Below, in pieces: positions 38,005-49,649 of a stretch of 64,000 bases of DNA (position 1 is the stretch's first letter; the number at the start of each line of letters is the position of its first letter). A program made the translations under genes and the position numbers. This DNA comes from Elmis aenea (lineage: Eukaryota > Arthropoda > Insecta > Coleoptera > Elmidae). The notes beneath the pieces are model-generated. The model was not told the origin of the DNA and ran no database searches. It saw nothing but the letters and a program-made list of their open reading frames with translations. The DNA is taken from the NCBI GenBank assembly GCA_947652605.1, contig OX393581.1, positions 48,817,924-48,881,923 on the forward strand, written 5' to 3'.

Positions 38005-39188
38005 ATGCTAATAATAATAATAATAATAATAATAGGCTTTATTTAGTTATAAAAGAAACTATTTATACATCAATCTTTACAACTAGTACTTCAAATTAAA
38101 ATTGCAGTTTTACATGGGTCTTACAACCTTCTTTAAACGCATGCAGATTAACAGAATATTTTAATTCGTTTGGTAATTGATTAAATAATTTTAACCCTTT
38201 GTAATAGAGCGAGTTCTGTGTACTACTTTTTTTACATTTAGGCAGTCTAAAATGTTCTCTTTGTCTTGTTTCATAATCATGCTGTTCTTTGTTGTATATC
38301 AGATATTTACTCATATATCCTGGCATCATATTGTTTATACATTTATATATTAGAACCAAAACGTTATACACTGTATTTTGCCATATATTTAGGAACCCCA
38401 AGTTATTATGCATATATTCAATTTTAGTTAATTTAGAACAATGTAATATGATACGCAAAGCTTTGTTTTGCTGCTTTTGTAATTTTTTCAGATCCCCCTC
38501 ATTACTTAGAAATATTATGCTACTGCAATAATTAAAGTACGGTTCTATTATTGTATGATAGACCAATATCCTAGCTTCAAAGTTTAATTTATTCGATATT
38601 CTCCCAAAATAACTAATTTTTGCACCAACTTTTTTTACAATATAATCATGTTCTTTTTAAATTTTAGATGATTATCTATAAATTACCCCTAGGTATTTAA
38701 ACTCTTCAACTATCTCTACTTTATTATTTTCTATAAATACGTTAACATTTGACATATTGCTGAGTTGTTTACTACCTATTAACATGCATTTTGTTTTTAG
38801 ATACATTCAACTCCAGTTTATTAGCTTTAAACCAATCTGTCTGTCTGTCTGTCTGTTCAATTAAATCTTCGTTTATGACATTAACTGGTGTTTGTAAATC
38901 TTCACCTGATACCGAAATTAACGTATCATCTGCAAATAAATGCATGTCACACGATTTAACTGTTTGCGTAATGTCATTTATGTAAATATTGAATAAAACT
39001 GGACCTAAAACTGATCCTTGTGGTACACCTAACTCGTTAATAATTGCCTTTGATTCTACTTTTCCACCCTGGTTTTTTGAAATCTGTTTGATAAATAACT
39101 TTCAAACCATTTTAGTTCATTCCCTTGGATTCCGTACATTTGTAATTTTTGCAAAAGTCTTATTAAAAGATCATTACAAAAAATTATT
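38005..39188 (-). pseudogene. CR1/Jockey-type LINE, RT 3' half with (TTA)n tail
   Basis: The minus strand carries, in order: GNELKWFESYLSNRF (near 39110), GVPQGSVLGPVLFNIYI (RT motif around 39000), LFADDTLI (catalytic ADD box, about 38940), WFKANKLELNVSK, then after several frameshifts FKYLGVI and the C-terminal block YFNYCSSIIFLSN to LFNQLPNELK (38566-38096). The 3' tail reads AATAAAGCC followed by (TTA) repeats (about 38010-38034), typical of LINEs that end in a microsatellite. Frameshifts near 38790, 38690 and 38660 make it inactive. It is 5'-truncated near 39188, where a MITE arm follows. A (TCTG)n run at 38838-38856 lies inside it. Confidence 0.9.
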
Positions 39189-39208
39189 ATCCTGTTAATT
39201 GCAGTACA

Positions 39209-39375
39209 GGATGGTCCAAATTCGATGAGATTACATGGGTATCTCGCTTAATTTTCAAGATAGAGAAAGGTTAAATTACCAAAAATGTGCAGTTTTTTGG
39301 GACAAACTCAGAACGGTTTTCAAAAATATTCTATCATTTCCGGTTTTTGAGTTACAGGGAAAAAACGTTTTTTTC
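39209..39375 (+). mobile_element. Solo arm of the 60.9-kb foldback family
   Basis: Starts TACAGGATGGTCCAAATTCG and continues with TTACATGGGTATCTCGCTTA and GACAAACTCAGAACGG. This matches the left arm of the element at 60924-62101 almost base for base for about 160 bp. The second arm is missing. Confidence 0.8.
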
Positions 39376-39711
39376 TCATTCCAATTAGACAGGATGTTTC
39401 AGACCACCCGTACCAGCACTTTTATTCAAAAATGCAACGTCAGACAAAGATGGGGGCAAAAAATTTATCACAAAAGTGCATACGTAGAATTGACTGACGC
39501 TATAGCGGTTTTCTTGATTAAACCGAAAGTAACTTAAAAAACTTAAGAAAACCATCCGGTTTTTATTGCATAATTAGAAAGATAATTGATAAATAAACAC
39601 TTATTACTTGAAAAAAATTTTGATTATCAGTATAGTTTGTAATCCATTGGACCTATATCATAACAATATTTAAAACTCTATTTGCATGTAACTGAGTTCT
39701 GGACATGGACA
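39376..39711. other. Unassigned sequence
   Basis: Begins with another terminus-like string (ACAGGATGTTTCAGACCACC near 39390), so it may be part of an unrelated MITE. No gene seen. Confidence 0.4.
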
Positions 39712-39727
39712 CCCCCTTTTTTTCTTT

Positions 39728-40256
39728 AGAACACACGACACAGGACTACACCACGCGGGAATATATAGCATACCTTGCTCCTGTGGAAAAGTATACATAG
39801 GACAGACTGGCAGGAGTATACAAACGCGTCTCAAAGAACACGAAGGACAAACAACAAGAAAACAAGTCGATAAATCAGCGGTAGCAGAACACGCCCAGGG
39901 TACAGGACACAACATCCTCTTCAGAGAAACAAAACTACTGGCCCGCGAAAACCATTTCTGGCCAAGATTATAACGAGAATCATTGGAAATCATCAAGAAC
40001 CCAAACAACTACAACAGAGACACAGGCATACAACTCCCAACCATCTGGAAACCAGTCATCACAAAATCACTCAGGCAGAACAAACCCATCAAGAGGAACG
40101 CCACGCCTCCACAAGCTGGATATATAAACCCAGCAACATCCCTCACAAATTAGTCGTTTTGAAAAAGACCAAGACACAATGGTCGAAACGTCAACTACTT
40201 CTAAATATAGAAGACGCGGTTCCAAACCCGGAAACCAAGATTGTATTATTTATTTT
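39728..40256 (+). pseudogene. Penelope-like element, GIY-YIG endonuclease domain and 3' tail
   Basis: The frame from 39728 to the TAG at 40151-40153 encodes a GIY-YIG nuclease: GIYSIPCSCGKVYIGQTGRS (GIY at 39758), then TRLKEHEGQ, a spaced EHAQGTGH block, and RESLEIIKNPNNYNRDTGI. This is the C-terminal endonuclease that follows the RT in Penelope-like retroelements, with the CCHH-like Cys pair after GIY. The domain cuts target DNA at insertion. A single in-frame TAA at 39971-39973, just before RESLEI, disrupts it; the rest is intact, so it decayed recently. The RT is absent; the 5' break is at a T-run near 39712. A tail with TGGTCGAAACGTC follows. The minus-strand frame at 40008-39670 is a shadow. 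Confidence 0.92.
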
Positions 40257-41660
40257 CATGTTTCGCTTTTCTAATGCTGTCTTCCAGATGTCTTAATTCA
40301 CTTTTAGTTCTTTTTCGTTCTTTGCGTTTCCACTATTTCCACCATGTATCTATACGCTACTTGTAATTTCTTTGTTTTACCCTTCGTTTATTTTATTATA
40401 CAGGGTATTCCATTAAAAAATAAATAAGTTTGAATCATTTCCTGCAAAACTGAACATCCGAAAAGATTAAAAATATCATCAATAAGTTCTTTATGTTTGC
40501 CCATACATTCAAGCCAAATTTTATATTTAAAAAAAAAGCTAGTCCTAACCCCGTACGAGTAAAACATATTTTAGACTTAGAATCAATCGCCCATTTCATT
40601 GGTTGTCCCTTCACAAATAACAGTTAATAAAAAAAAGCTTTGTACTTAGATAAAAATTCAGAAACTTTTCTATGCAATTATTTGTTTAAGTGAATATTCT
40701 ATTCACTTAAATGACAAGCGTATTAATTCATTATTAATTGTGTAAAACCTTATTTCATAGTTTCTCAAGGCAGTCTTTGACGTTAATTGACATTTTTCTT
40801 AAGCTCTACAATACTTTTCAAATGGGTCGATTCGTACCCTTGAAAACTGAAAAAAAATCCACTCTCACCATCTACCTACTGTATACAAAGATGTGAAGTT
40901 ATATTATATCCTAGAGACTAATAGTACATTCACAAAAATATAATATGGCCAACACGCGACCTTCTCAAATACGTACAAGTTTTGATTAGTATTTGAAAGC
41001 AAAATATAATGAGACCGAAACTTTAATTATATTACCGACCCACAAAAGGTCAAAATATGTATCAGCCATTAAAAACACCAATTACTTAAAAAGAATATTA
41101 AATCTACTTTAATTTTTGGTTGTCTTTGGATTTAATAAAAGAGCAGATTTCGTGCACATATAATCTCTATTGCTCATTAATGTAATTGGAACGCTCAAAA
41201 GCCAAAACATCTCGATGATGTAATTATATTGCCAGCATAATAATAAACAGGTTAAATTCCATACTTTCATTCATTCTATAGAAACGTTGTTATAAAAGTA
41301 CTCTATACCACGTCAGTTTTATATCTTTATAACTTAAAGGATACACATTTAGTAATTCAATTAAACACAAACTTTAACATTTAAATTTATATTACTTTCA
41401 CGGTGTCAAGTGATTTGTAATGTAACATGCTATTAACTTGTAAACTTGTGCACAGTATAAGCTTCCAGCACGTAAATGCGAAACTGTTTAGGAATTTAAA
41501 CTGAAGAAAAACACAAAAGATAAGATGAGTGACTATACAAAATTATGTTTTCAACGAATACTTTAACCCATTGCCTAGCAGCATTTTTTTTCGTGTTCTT
41601 TACAATTTTTGTCTACTTTTTTATTGAGATATAGCAGTGGTCCATCATTTTAACTAAATA
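40257..41660. other. Intergenic DNA with one MITE end
   Basis: ATTATACAGGGTATTCCATT near 40398 looks like the left terminus of a TA-flanked MITE; I could not find the matching right end. The remainder is AT-rich with no gene seen. Confidence 0.45.
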
Positions 41661-41689
41661 CAACACATCCGGCTAAAAAATATGTCCCA

Positions 41690-41995
41690 ATTGGGGTTCA
41701 CGGCAAGTGGCGTGTAAAATAAAAGATTATTTAAGTGTAACATTTCTTTATGCCATTTTTTCATACAGTCTGCATGCAATCCAACATAACACTTTAAACA
41801 TTATTTTCTTGCATTTTTGTTGAATGCAGCACATTTTCTTTGATTTCCATCAATTGTTCTCTCTATGTACGGTCCATTAGGATCACTTCTCATAACATTG
41901 GGGACACGATCATACAATAGTAAAGGGGTTCCTGCGTTATTTTGATCAGTTATTGACGATATTCGTATGGGTATATGTTCTTGCAATACTCCATC
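41690..41995 (-). pseudogene. piggyBac-type transposase C-terminal relic
   Basis: The minus strand reads TDQNNAGTPLL, ERTIDGNQRKCAAFNKNARK, then after a frameshift near 41805 KCYVGLHADCMKKWHKE. A Cys-pair followed by C..GLHADC...H matches the C-terminal Cys-rich finger of piggyBac transposases, which binds the element ends. Only this tail remains; the DDD core is not seen. It directly abuts the mariner relic to its right and the two share one accidental open frame (42076-41801). Confidence 0.55.
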
Positions 41996-42905
41996 AAAAT
42001 TCAAGCAGTGACCATGGTTACGACGTGAGCGCCAAAATTTCCGGGGCTGACTATGAAAGAAACGGCGTAGACTCAAAATTAAATTTTATTTTTCAATATA
42101 ATCCCCCCTGACAGCAATGCACTTATTACATCGTTTTAGCTACAATTCGATAACCCTAAAAAATATGACTTCGGTTTGTCTGCAAAATGTGCCCAAACTG
42201 CAGCCTTCACCTCTTGGTCGTCACTGAAATGGCGCCCGCGAAGGTCCTTTTTTAAATTTCCAAACAGGTAATAGTCACTGGGGGCTATCACTGGGCTATA
42301 CGGAGGGTGATCGATTTGTTCAAAACCGCAGTCACAAATTGCGGCTTGAGCAATTCCAGCAGTGTGCACTGGGGCATCGTCCTGCAGTAAACGCACGCAT
42401 CTGGCCAGTTTCTCACGTTTTCTTTTCCCGAATATTTTGTCGTAATTTGTGCAGGAGTGCTGCATAATATTACCCGTTGACTGTGGTGTTGCGTTCTTTA
42501 AAATCTATGAGAAGAATGTCCTCACAATCCCAAAAGGTCGTAGCCATCACCTTTTTTGTCAACTGACAGACCCTGAAACTTCTTGGCGGTGCTTCTCCTT
42601 TTCGCCTCCATTCCATCTTTTGGACAAAGGATCATAGTAGAAAACCATGGTTTCATCGCCTGTAACATGCGTCTTCAACGCGACCACAGGATTTTCTCCA
42701 CAGATCTCCAAAAACGATTCGGCGAATGCTTGTATATCTCAGAGCCCCGACATTTTTGATGGTTAGGTTTCACCTTGTCCGTCACCACTTCCACAGTCCT
42801 TCCTGTTCTTGCATCATCATCCAAGGATTCTTGCCCCCTTCGGGAATTACCTTTAACTTTTCATTCTAGCAACTATCGCTTTAAAGTAACAAAACAAATG
42901 TTGAT
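41996..42905 (-). pseudogene. mariner transposase relic (D,D34D family)
   Basis: On the minus strand, across several frames: SLDDDARTG-like and VEVVTD (about 42830-42780), HVTGDETMVFYYDPL (first catalytic Asp, about 42650), KVMATTFWDCEDILL, then LLQDDAPVHTAGIAQAAICD (second Asp) and DHPPYSPVIAPSDYYLFGNL (third Asp, the D of APSDY), then KDLRGRHFSDDQEV and a degraded CIAVRGDYIEK end. This order and the D34D spacing identify Tc1/mariner, mariner family. The region between the linker and the first Asp is deleted, and frameshifts near 42640, 42560 and 42465 make it inactive. Plus-strand frames here are shadows. Confidence 0.9.
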
Positions 42906-45690
42906 TATTGGTTGTTATGGTGCTGCTACAGACTCTTCTAAACGTCACTGACTTGCCAGTTGCAATATTTTAGCAAGAGCTTCTAATTACAGAGCAATAT
43001 AAATCGCGAGCCCCAAATTGGAATCATGGCAGGGAGTGGATTAAGTCAAAGTTTAATTTATTTAAAATACCTTTATAAATTTTGCTGCCTTTCTTTTATT
43101 ATTGATAAAATTATGAAACAATTTCATCCATATTAACCCATTAGGAAACCAACATATATTTGCTAACCCCATAAAAGTTAAGGTGTTAACGCAGTCATAA
43201 ACATAATTAATAGTTATAATTCATTGAGATATATAACATGTTCATTACTGATATATTTAGTAACGTTTTTCCCGTTAACCGAGTAGTGCAAATCTTTGTT
43301 ATGAATAAACATTTTAATTAAGCAAACCTCTTACGCAGTCATTATGGTTTCATTCTGATAGATTAGAACAGTTTTGCAACTTCATTCAGATAGTTATAAT
43401 TAATAAACAGTCAAGGGTAATTCCTTTAACAATTACTCAGTTCTGCATCCTGGTAAAGCTTGAATTAGTTCTCAACAATAATAACATGAATTTATTTAAA
43501 TTTTTCAGTTCACACATACTTTCAATAAAGTGTTCCGTTATCAAGGTGAACGGCTGTTATATTTTTTATTAAAATGTCCCAGATCGGACACCACACACAG
43601 CTGTGTCGTAATACAGTTTTCCTTATTCTGAGAACTCGATTGAATTTAGAAAGTTATTAATCATGATGTATCTAGATAATTTGTGTCATAAACTCGATGG
43701 CAATTATAAGGAGGCAAAGTACCTTTTTCTGTAAAAAAAAAAAGTCGGTATTGCCAAACTTGAAAGGTGATGATGTTAGCATTGTTATGCAACCAGTGTG
43801 TCGTCAAAGTTCTTCATCATAAACAATAATTGTTTACCGATACGATCCGAAGAAAAACAACAAATTTTAAAAAAACATTTACTATTATCTTAATTTCTGT
43901 TTGAAGCGCTTTTTTGAATTACTGCGTTAGTAGATACCTGTCAATTTTTTTCTTGATTAATAAGTGTGGTTTCGAAAAGCATCAATGGGATTTTTATTTA
44001 TCGTTTTCCCTGTCCTAAATGTCAAATACGCAATGGGTTTTTAAGTGTTATCTCGTTAAGGATATTGCAGAAATGTTACAGATGCTATTGCAATTAAAAT
44101 CACTTCCCTGAATCTAAATTATAATTGCCAAATAATTGGTTTAGTACAGTAACACTCCAATTATTGGTTACGTTAGCGGGTAATTTGCTTAATCTAATTA
44201 TTAGATATGCAAAAGAAGCATGAGTAACTATCCTTTGATGGCAAACAATTCAAGTTAACATGAAGTAAAGAAATTAGACATTGCAATTTCGTCATTTTTT
44301 TACTCATGCAAAAGATTTTACCTCATACTAAACCAAAAAGTTGAATTAAAAGAAAACTTTAATTGTTATTTGCATGAACTTAACATATGTTTAAAACAAT
44401 TTTTCACTAAATATTTATTAAATTCGTTTGTAGGCATATCACAAGCAATGTTTAGATCTGATGTCCTATTGGATAGGAATTGAATGCTTTATGAATATGC
44501 CCCAAACGTTCTCTTACAAATACTAAGATTTTATGTAAAAAATACCATTGGATAGGCTTGAGACTCCCGTCTCTTCACCTATATACTTCGATAACATTTT
44601 TACTGATAAGAATTATATGGATAAAGAAAAAATAGTTTAAAAGCTAGTTCAAATACCTAAGTTCTTCTCTAGTTCTTCTAAGTAAAATAAATTTTGTTTA
44701 CTAAACTTACATATCTATCCTAAGAATGACTCGATTATAACTTTAATAAATGCATGTAATTTAAATAGATATGAATAAATATAATTGTGCTTGGATACAT
44801 TTACTGTGAAAATAATTATTTTCTCTATAAACATGTTAAAAAGAATTCTGATAAAGCTACAACATCTAATTACAACAAATCAGCCTTTCTAAAACCCGTG
44901 TAGAAAATTTATAGATTTATTAACACAATAATTTGTAACATGTGTGATATGCTCCAGTTACTGGAGATGTAATAACACATAAGTATGCAAAATTTTTGAA
45001 GTTTTGAAAAATATATTGAAAGCAAAAATTCTTTTATTGCCAAAATAATTGTTGTGTTTAATTGAACATTAATTCCCTTGTTTGCTTCTCATTGGCATAT
45101 GTTTATCTACTATAAAATCGTCTATCAATTGGAAGAGAGAATAAAGAATGTTTGTTCTAAAGGAACTTTTTTTCTTTCAAGTAATTTACGATGTGATAGG
45201 TTTATTAACAACCAATAAATTTATATATTATACAACTAGTTTCTAAAGCACTTTTCTTCTGGTTCAATTGATATACGATATGATAGTTTCAAATAGGTTT
45301 ATTGTTCTTTAAACAGTCTACACCTAACGCCTCTTGTATAATGTATAATGCCATCAGTTGCAAAAATTGTTCTAGTAATTTTAAACATAAACGTATATCA
45401 AGCCATTTCCGTAATAAATAGTAGGTATAGGTTTTACTTGAAAAAGGAAAAAACATTTTAGAATAATCATCCCATCATTTTTTTATTTCCTTACAACTAA
45501 TAATTTATTTTTCATTTATACACTGCTTACTACCAAACCCTCTTTGAGGTATAACTTCATTATTTTAATTTTGACCCCATTAATTGAGCCGTTCATGGCA
45601 TAAGGCACTTCTTGCAAAAAATGAGTTAAAGCTGTTTACAATTACAAAAATGTATGATATTTTTGTCTTTAAACATTTTACTTGCAAATT
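42906..45690. other. AT-rich intergenic DNA
   Basis: No gene, RNA or convincing repeat seen. The string CCCCAAATTGGAATCATGGC near 43014 resembles CCCAATTGGGGTTCACGGC near 41692, so a wider element could enclose the piggyBac/mariner pair. This is weak. Confidence 0.5.
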
Positions 45691-45707
45691 CTTTCAAAAT
45701 TATTACT

Positions 45708-46110
45708 GAGTTAATTATGATTGCCAAACCTGGTAAACCTACGAACGATGTCTCAGCATACAGACCTATTTCTCTACTCCCAGTAGTGTCAAAATGATTC
45801 GAAAAACTGCTCCTGAACCTGAAGCGATTAAAACCAGTTATTGAAAGCAAGAAACTAATTCCTTATCACCAGTTTCGATTTAGGAACAGGCACTCGACCA
45901 TCAATTAGATTCATCGAATAACGGACATCATTGAAAAAGTGTATGAAGAAAAGAAAACATGCTCAGTCATATTTCTAGACGTAGTTCAGGCGTTTGACAA
46001 AGTCTGGCATGAAGGACTAGAGAATAAGCTAAAGAATATAATGCCAAAATAATATGCCAAAATATTAAAATCTTACATATCCGATCGAATGTTTCTTGTC
46101 AAGCAAGTGA
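45708..46110 (+). pseudogene. Jockey-type LINE RT fragment
   Basis: The plus strand from 45708 reads ELIMIAKPGKPTNDVSAYRP, ISLLPVVSK, EKLLLNLKRLKPVIESK, LIPYHQFRFRNRHSTI, HRITDIIEKVYEEKKTCSV, then IFLDVVQAFDKVWHEGL (RT motif A) and KSYISDR. These are the N-terminal RT motifs of Jockey-clade LINEs in the usual order. Stops after VVSK, STIN and MPK and at least one small frame change make it inactive. Both ends are truncated; neither the FADD box nor an endonuclease is present. Confidence 0.9.
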
Positions 46111-46277
46111 TTTTAAACAAATATTTAAGTGTGACTTGAATTTTCTACATAAACAAAAAAATTTATATTGAATTAAAATTCTAAAAATATCCTACGATGA
46201 CTACTGCTTTAGATAAAACAAAAAATACAGCCTTGCCTTGAGGTATTACATATGTAAATGAAACAGTTACCTACTGT

Positions 46278-46771
46278 CAGGGCCGGCCCTACCAAGCGCA
46301 GGGCCCGACGCATGGACAAGCTGCAGGCCCCCCTCTTCACAAAAAAAAAATATTTATTCATTATCATACAAATAACTCATTTTTTTAATAAAATTTTGCT
46401 TACTAAGTTCATTTGGAAAAGCAAATCATGCCAGAAAACTAAAGATACCAAAAATTTGTAATCCTTCATTTTAGTAGCCAAAGATTCTGCTTCACCTTTT
46501 GCGTTTCCGTAAACGTTTCAACTGGAATTATTTCACGAAAGCTTTTGTTAATTGATTTGATGATAATGTTTGATATATAATATATTATATTACTGTGGTA
46601 TAGTTTATTTATTAAGTTTAGTATTTCACTATTGAGCAATAACTTTTTTAAGTGATATGATAGAGAATTGCTTTTTGTTTCTATGCTATTAATAAGCATT
46701 GTATTTATAGTATTTAATTTTTGAGCACGGGGGCCCTAGGCGAGGGTGGAATGTGCTTAAAGCCGGCCCTG
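46278..46771. mobile_element. hAT-type MITE, 494 bp, with 8-bp target duplication
   Basis: Ends CAGGGCCGGC...GCCGGCCCTG. Exact 8-bp target duplications CCTACTGT lie at 46270-46277 and 46772-46779. The subterminal parts are unusually GC-rich (GGGCCC motifs) around an AT-rich interior. No transposase. Short frames inside (46258-46461 plus, 46699-46466 minus) are not genes. Confidence 0.92.
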
Positions 46772-46779
46772 CCTACTGT

Positions 46780-47820
46780 AAAATAAATATTTGTACTCAA
46801 CCTTAACGGTATAAAAATACTGGTCATTTATACAAACAAATTTGTATTACCATAACCAAAACAGAATAGTTCTAAACACACTCGTTTAAGGAAACGAATA
46901 TAGTCCTGTTAAACAATAATAATTACTTTTCTACATATATGGGACTGTAAACTACAAGAAAGATTCAACCATGAAAGTAAAACATTTTGCAATAAACTTC
47001 CTTAATAACACTAGTTACCGGAAGTATTTGCTGTTGAAGAAAGTTACATCGCCAGAAGGTGAAGGTTCATCTTGAACATCTCTCGAAGACACGAATTACG
47101 ATTATCCCGAATCAGGCGTACCATTGTTTAATAACAAATTACCAGTGCAATTACATCCATTACATTGCATAATATTTTTTGTATCAATTTTTTTGAAATA
47201 ATAAGAAATACGTTACACAATTTTAATAATAACGTAAAATATATTTTTTTGTACCTATTAGGTACGCAACTTCATATGTAATTAATGTCCTGTCATACTA
47301 AACAACGTAAACTGTTAATTTCTTTGAACTGATCGTACCATTCTAAATTCGAACAAGATATAGTGACATTAATTTGTTAAGTGTTAATTAATAAGTATTA
47401 GCTGGCTCAATGGGTGACCGATAGTGCGGAAGTACTTCAATTAGAAATTATAATTGTAAAATACAACAATACAGTGTCAAATTTTTATTTGAACAAGGCT
47501 TGACTTAATGAAATATCGATTTCACGCGTTTCTATATGGATGTAAGTAAGTAATAACGTTGTAAAAAGTTTGCTTGGGGCTTTAAGTTTTTGTTATGTTT
47601 TCTTTAATTGTGAAACTCTCTAGTGTACAACTAAAGTCAAGTATAAAACATTCAAAACGATATACATATATTTTATAATACAGTTAATTTCAACAATACA
47701 ATACAATACAAACTTCAACAATTAATTTAATGGTTTTACGCATCCAAAAAGTAGATATATTCATCTGAAATTATCCTGTAACGGTCCTGTGTATTAGGTA
47801 ATTCATATAGGGAAGAGCCT
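46780..47820. other. AT-rich intergenic DNA
   Basis: No gene seen. A short (ATACA)n run lies near 47695-47710. Confidence 0.5.
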
Positions 47821-48624
47821 TATACAAGGTGTCCCAATTATACACCGCCAAAAAGTAGGTGCATATTCCTGAGTGAAAATGATGACCATTTATCAAATAT
47901 TTTGTTATCCGAAAATGCTTCCTTTCAAAGTTAGAGACCTCCAAAGTTACAAGGAAAAAATAATCAAAAAATCGAATACGTCCTAGCCGTTTAAACTAGA
48001 GCTATCAAACTTGGCCGAAATGTTTAGGTGTTCCCCATTGACTTTGTGGGATAATTAGAAAGAAAACACGTAATTGGAACTATGATTTATAGTCAGGTCA
48101 TCCGCTTACCATCTTCAGAATTTTTTTCAAGCATGACATTAGCCAACTAAGTTTAGTAAAAAAATATTTGAGGTGTATAAACCGAGTTTGTCGATGCATC
48201 TTTAGCGCTAATTTTCTCGAAAACGGCTACGTTTACAGCAAAAACAAAGAGGGACGAACTTTTTCCTCTTAAGTCGTACTTTCTTATGGACGAATGATAT
48301 TTTCAATTTTATTCCAGAGAAAAAAATTCTGAAGATGGTAAGCGGATGACCTGACTATAAATCATACTTCCAATTACTTGTTTTCTTTCTAATTATCCCA
48401 CAAAGTCAATGGGAAACACCTAAACATTTCGGCCAAGTTTGATAGCTCTAGCTTAAACGGTTAGGACGTATTCGATTTTTTGATTTTTTTCCTTGTAACT
48501 TTGGAGGTCTCTAACTTTGAAAGGAAGCATTTTCGGATAACAAAATATTTGACAAATGCTCATCATTTTCAGTCAGGAATATGCACCTACTTTTTGGCGG
48601 TGTATAATTGGGACACCCTGTATA
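47821..48624. mobile_element. Foldback MITE with about 307-bp inverted arms
   Basis: The left arm is 47821-48128, the right arm 48319-48624, near-perfect reverse complements with few mismatches. The loop is 190 bp. The termini TATACAAGGTGTCCC and GGGACACCCTGTATA are flanked by TA, suggesting a TA target and a Tc1/mariner-like source. Transcripts would form a long hairpin. Open frames on both strands (48511-48898) come from the arm. Confidence 0.93.
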
Positions 48625-49640
48625 AATAACTCTGAAGGAAAATATATGTATATCATTGATACAAGGTGTCAATTTTTGCAAAAGTTGCATGACACAAAAT
48701 TTCACTTTGTTCAAACTAGTCCCTTTAACGTTTCATATCCCATGTCACATTAATCTGATTAAAATGATTACAAATAAATTAAGACATAACGAAACGACAT
48801 TTTATTACAAATTACAACATTGCGTCCATCTGGTTAATGAAGAAAATTCCAGAAAATCAGTTACACGCATTAAGCTCAATGTCGTAGCAAAAAAATAGCC
48901 CATACCACTATCATTCAAGATAATACGCGATTGTTAAATACGTAAAATGCATGCACTCTTGTTAAAAAATGCAGTTATTGCTAAATCACTTGATCTTTAC
49001 CATAAATATACTGATGTTTGTTCAAGGAATTTGTTGGGTAATCCTTCTACACATAAATAAAAATGATATATTCGTCTATAAACTAAGCGTTTTAAAGTTA
49101 AATATCAAATATTAGGTATTGCAACAATAAACCTTTAATAAAAAAACTTTTATAACTGCTATTAAAAAATTCGTATACGCAGTTTATAAAAACGTAAAAT
49201 AGAACCATTTTAGTAATTATGTGGTATTTGTTTGTTTTAGTTTGAAGTGGAATCGCGTTATGTATAATAAAGTATAACCTAAAGGCATAAAATGTTAAAT
49301 CTTTTAAAAGGCTGTATACCTATCATATGAAATTATGTGTTTTTATTATGCTTGCGTGCAAATAAATTAATGTAACAAATAATGCAAGAACTTTTTTACG
49401 AAAAAGTCTTTTAAAATATAGTACGATAAACAATTTTTAAACAAACCTATTTAATTTTTATAATATTAATAATAAATCATTTGATTTAGTCTTTTTTTTG
49501 TATTTTATCGCATTTTCATTAAGTTTTTTTGAGTCTACAAGTATTTGGTAAAGTCAAATATACTACACTTTATTATCAATTATTATAAAAGGCTGTGCAT
49601 TACATATTGAAATAATAACCGCTCAAAGGAGCCCTACTGA
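48625..49640. other. AT-rich intergenic DNA
   Basis: No gene or clear repeat seen. Confidence 0.5.
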
Positions 49641-49649
49641 CTATTATTT

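Noticed and set aside
38989..39198. Plus-strand 69-codon frame
   Set aside because: Shadow of the RT motif region of the minus-strand LINE.
39670..40008. Minus-strand 112-codon frame
   Set aside because: Shadow of the Penelope GIY-YIG domain on the plus strand.
44695..44720. Minus-strand donor-like GTAAGTTTA
   Set aside because: No plausible acceptor or open frame in front of it.
45626..45850. Minus-strand 74-codon frame
   Set aside because: Shadow of the plus-strand Jockey RT fragment.
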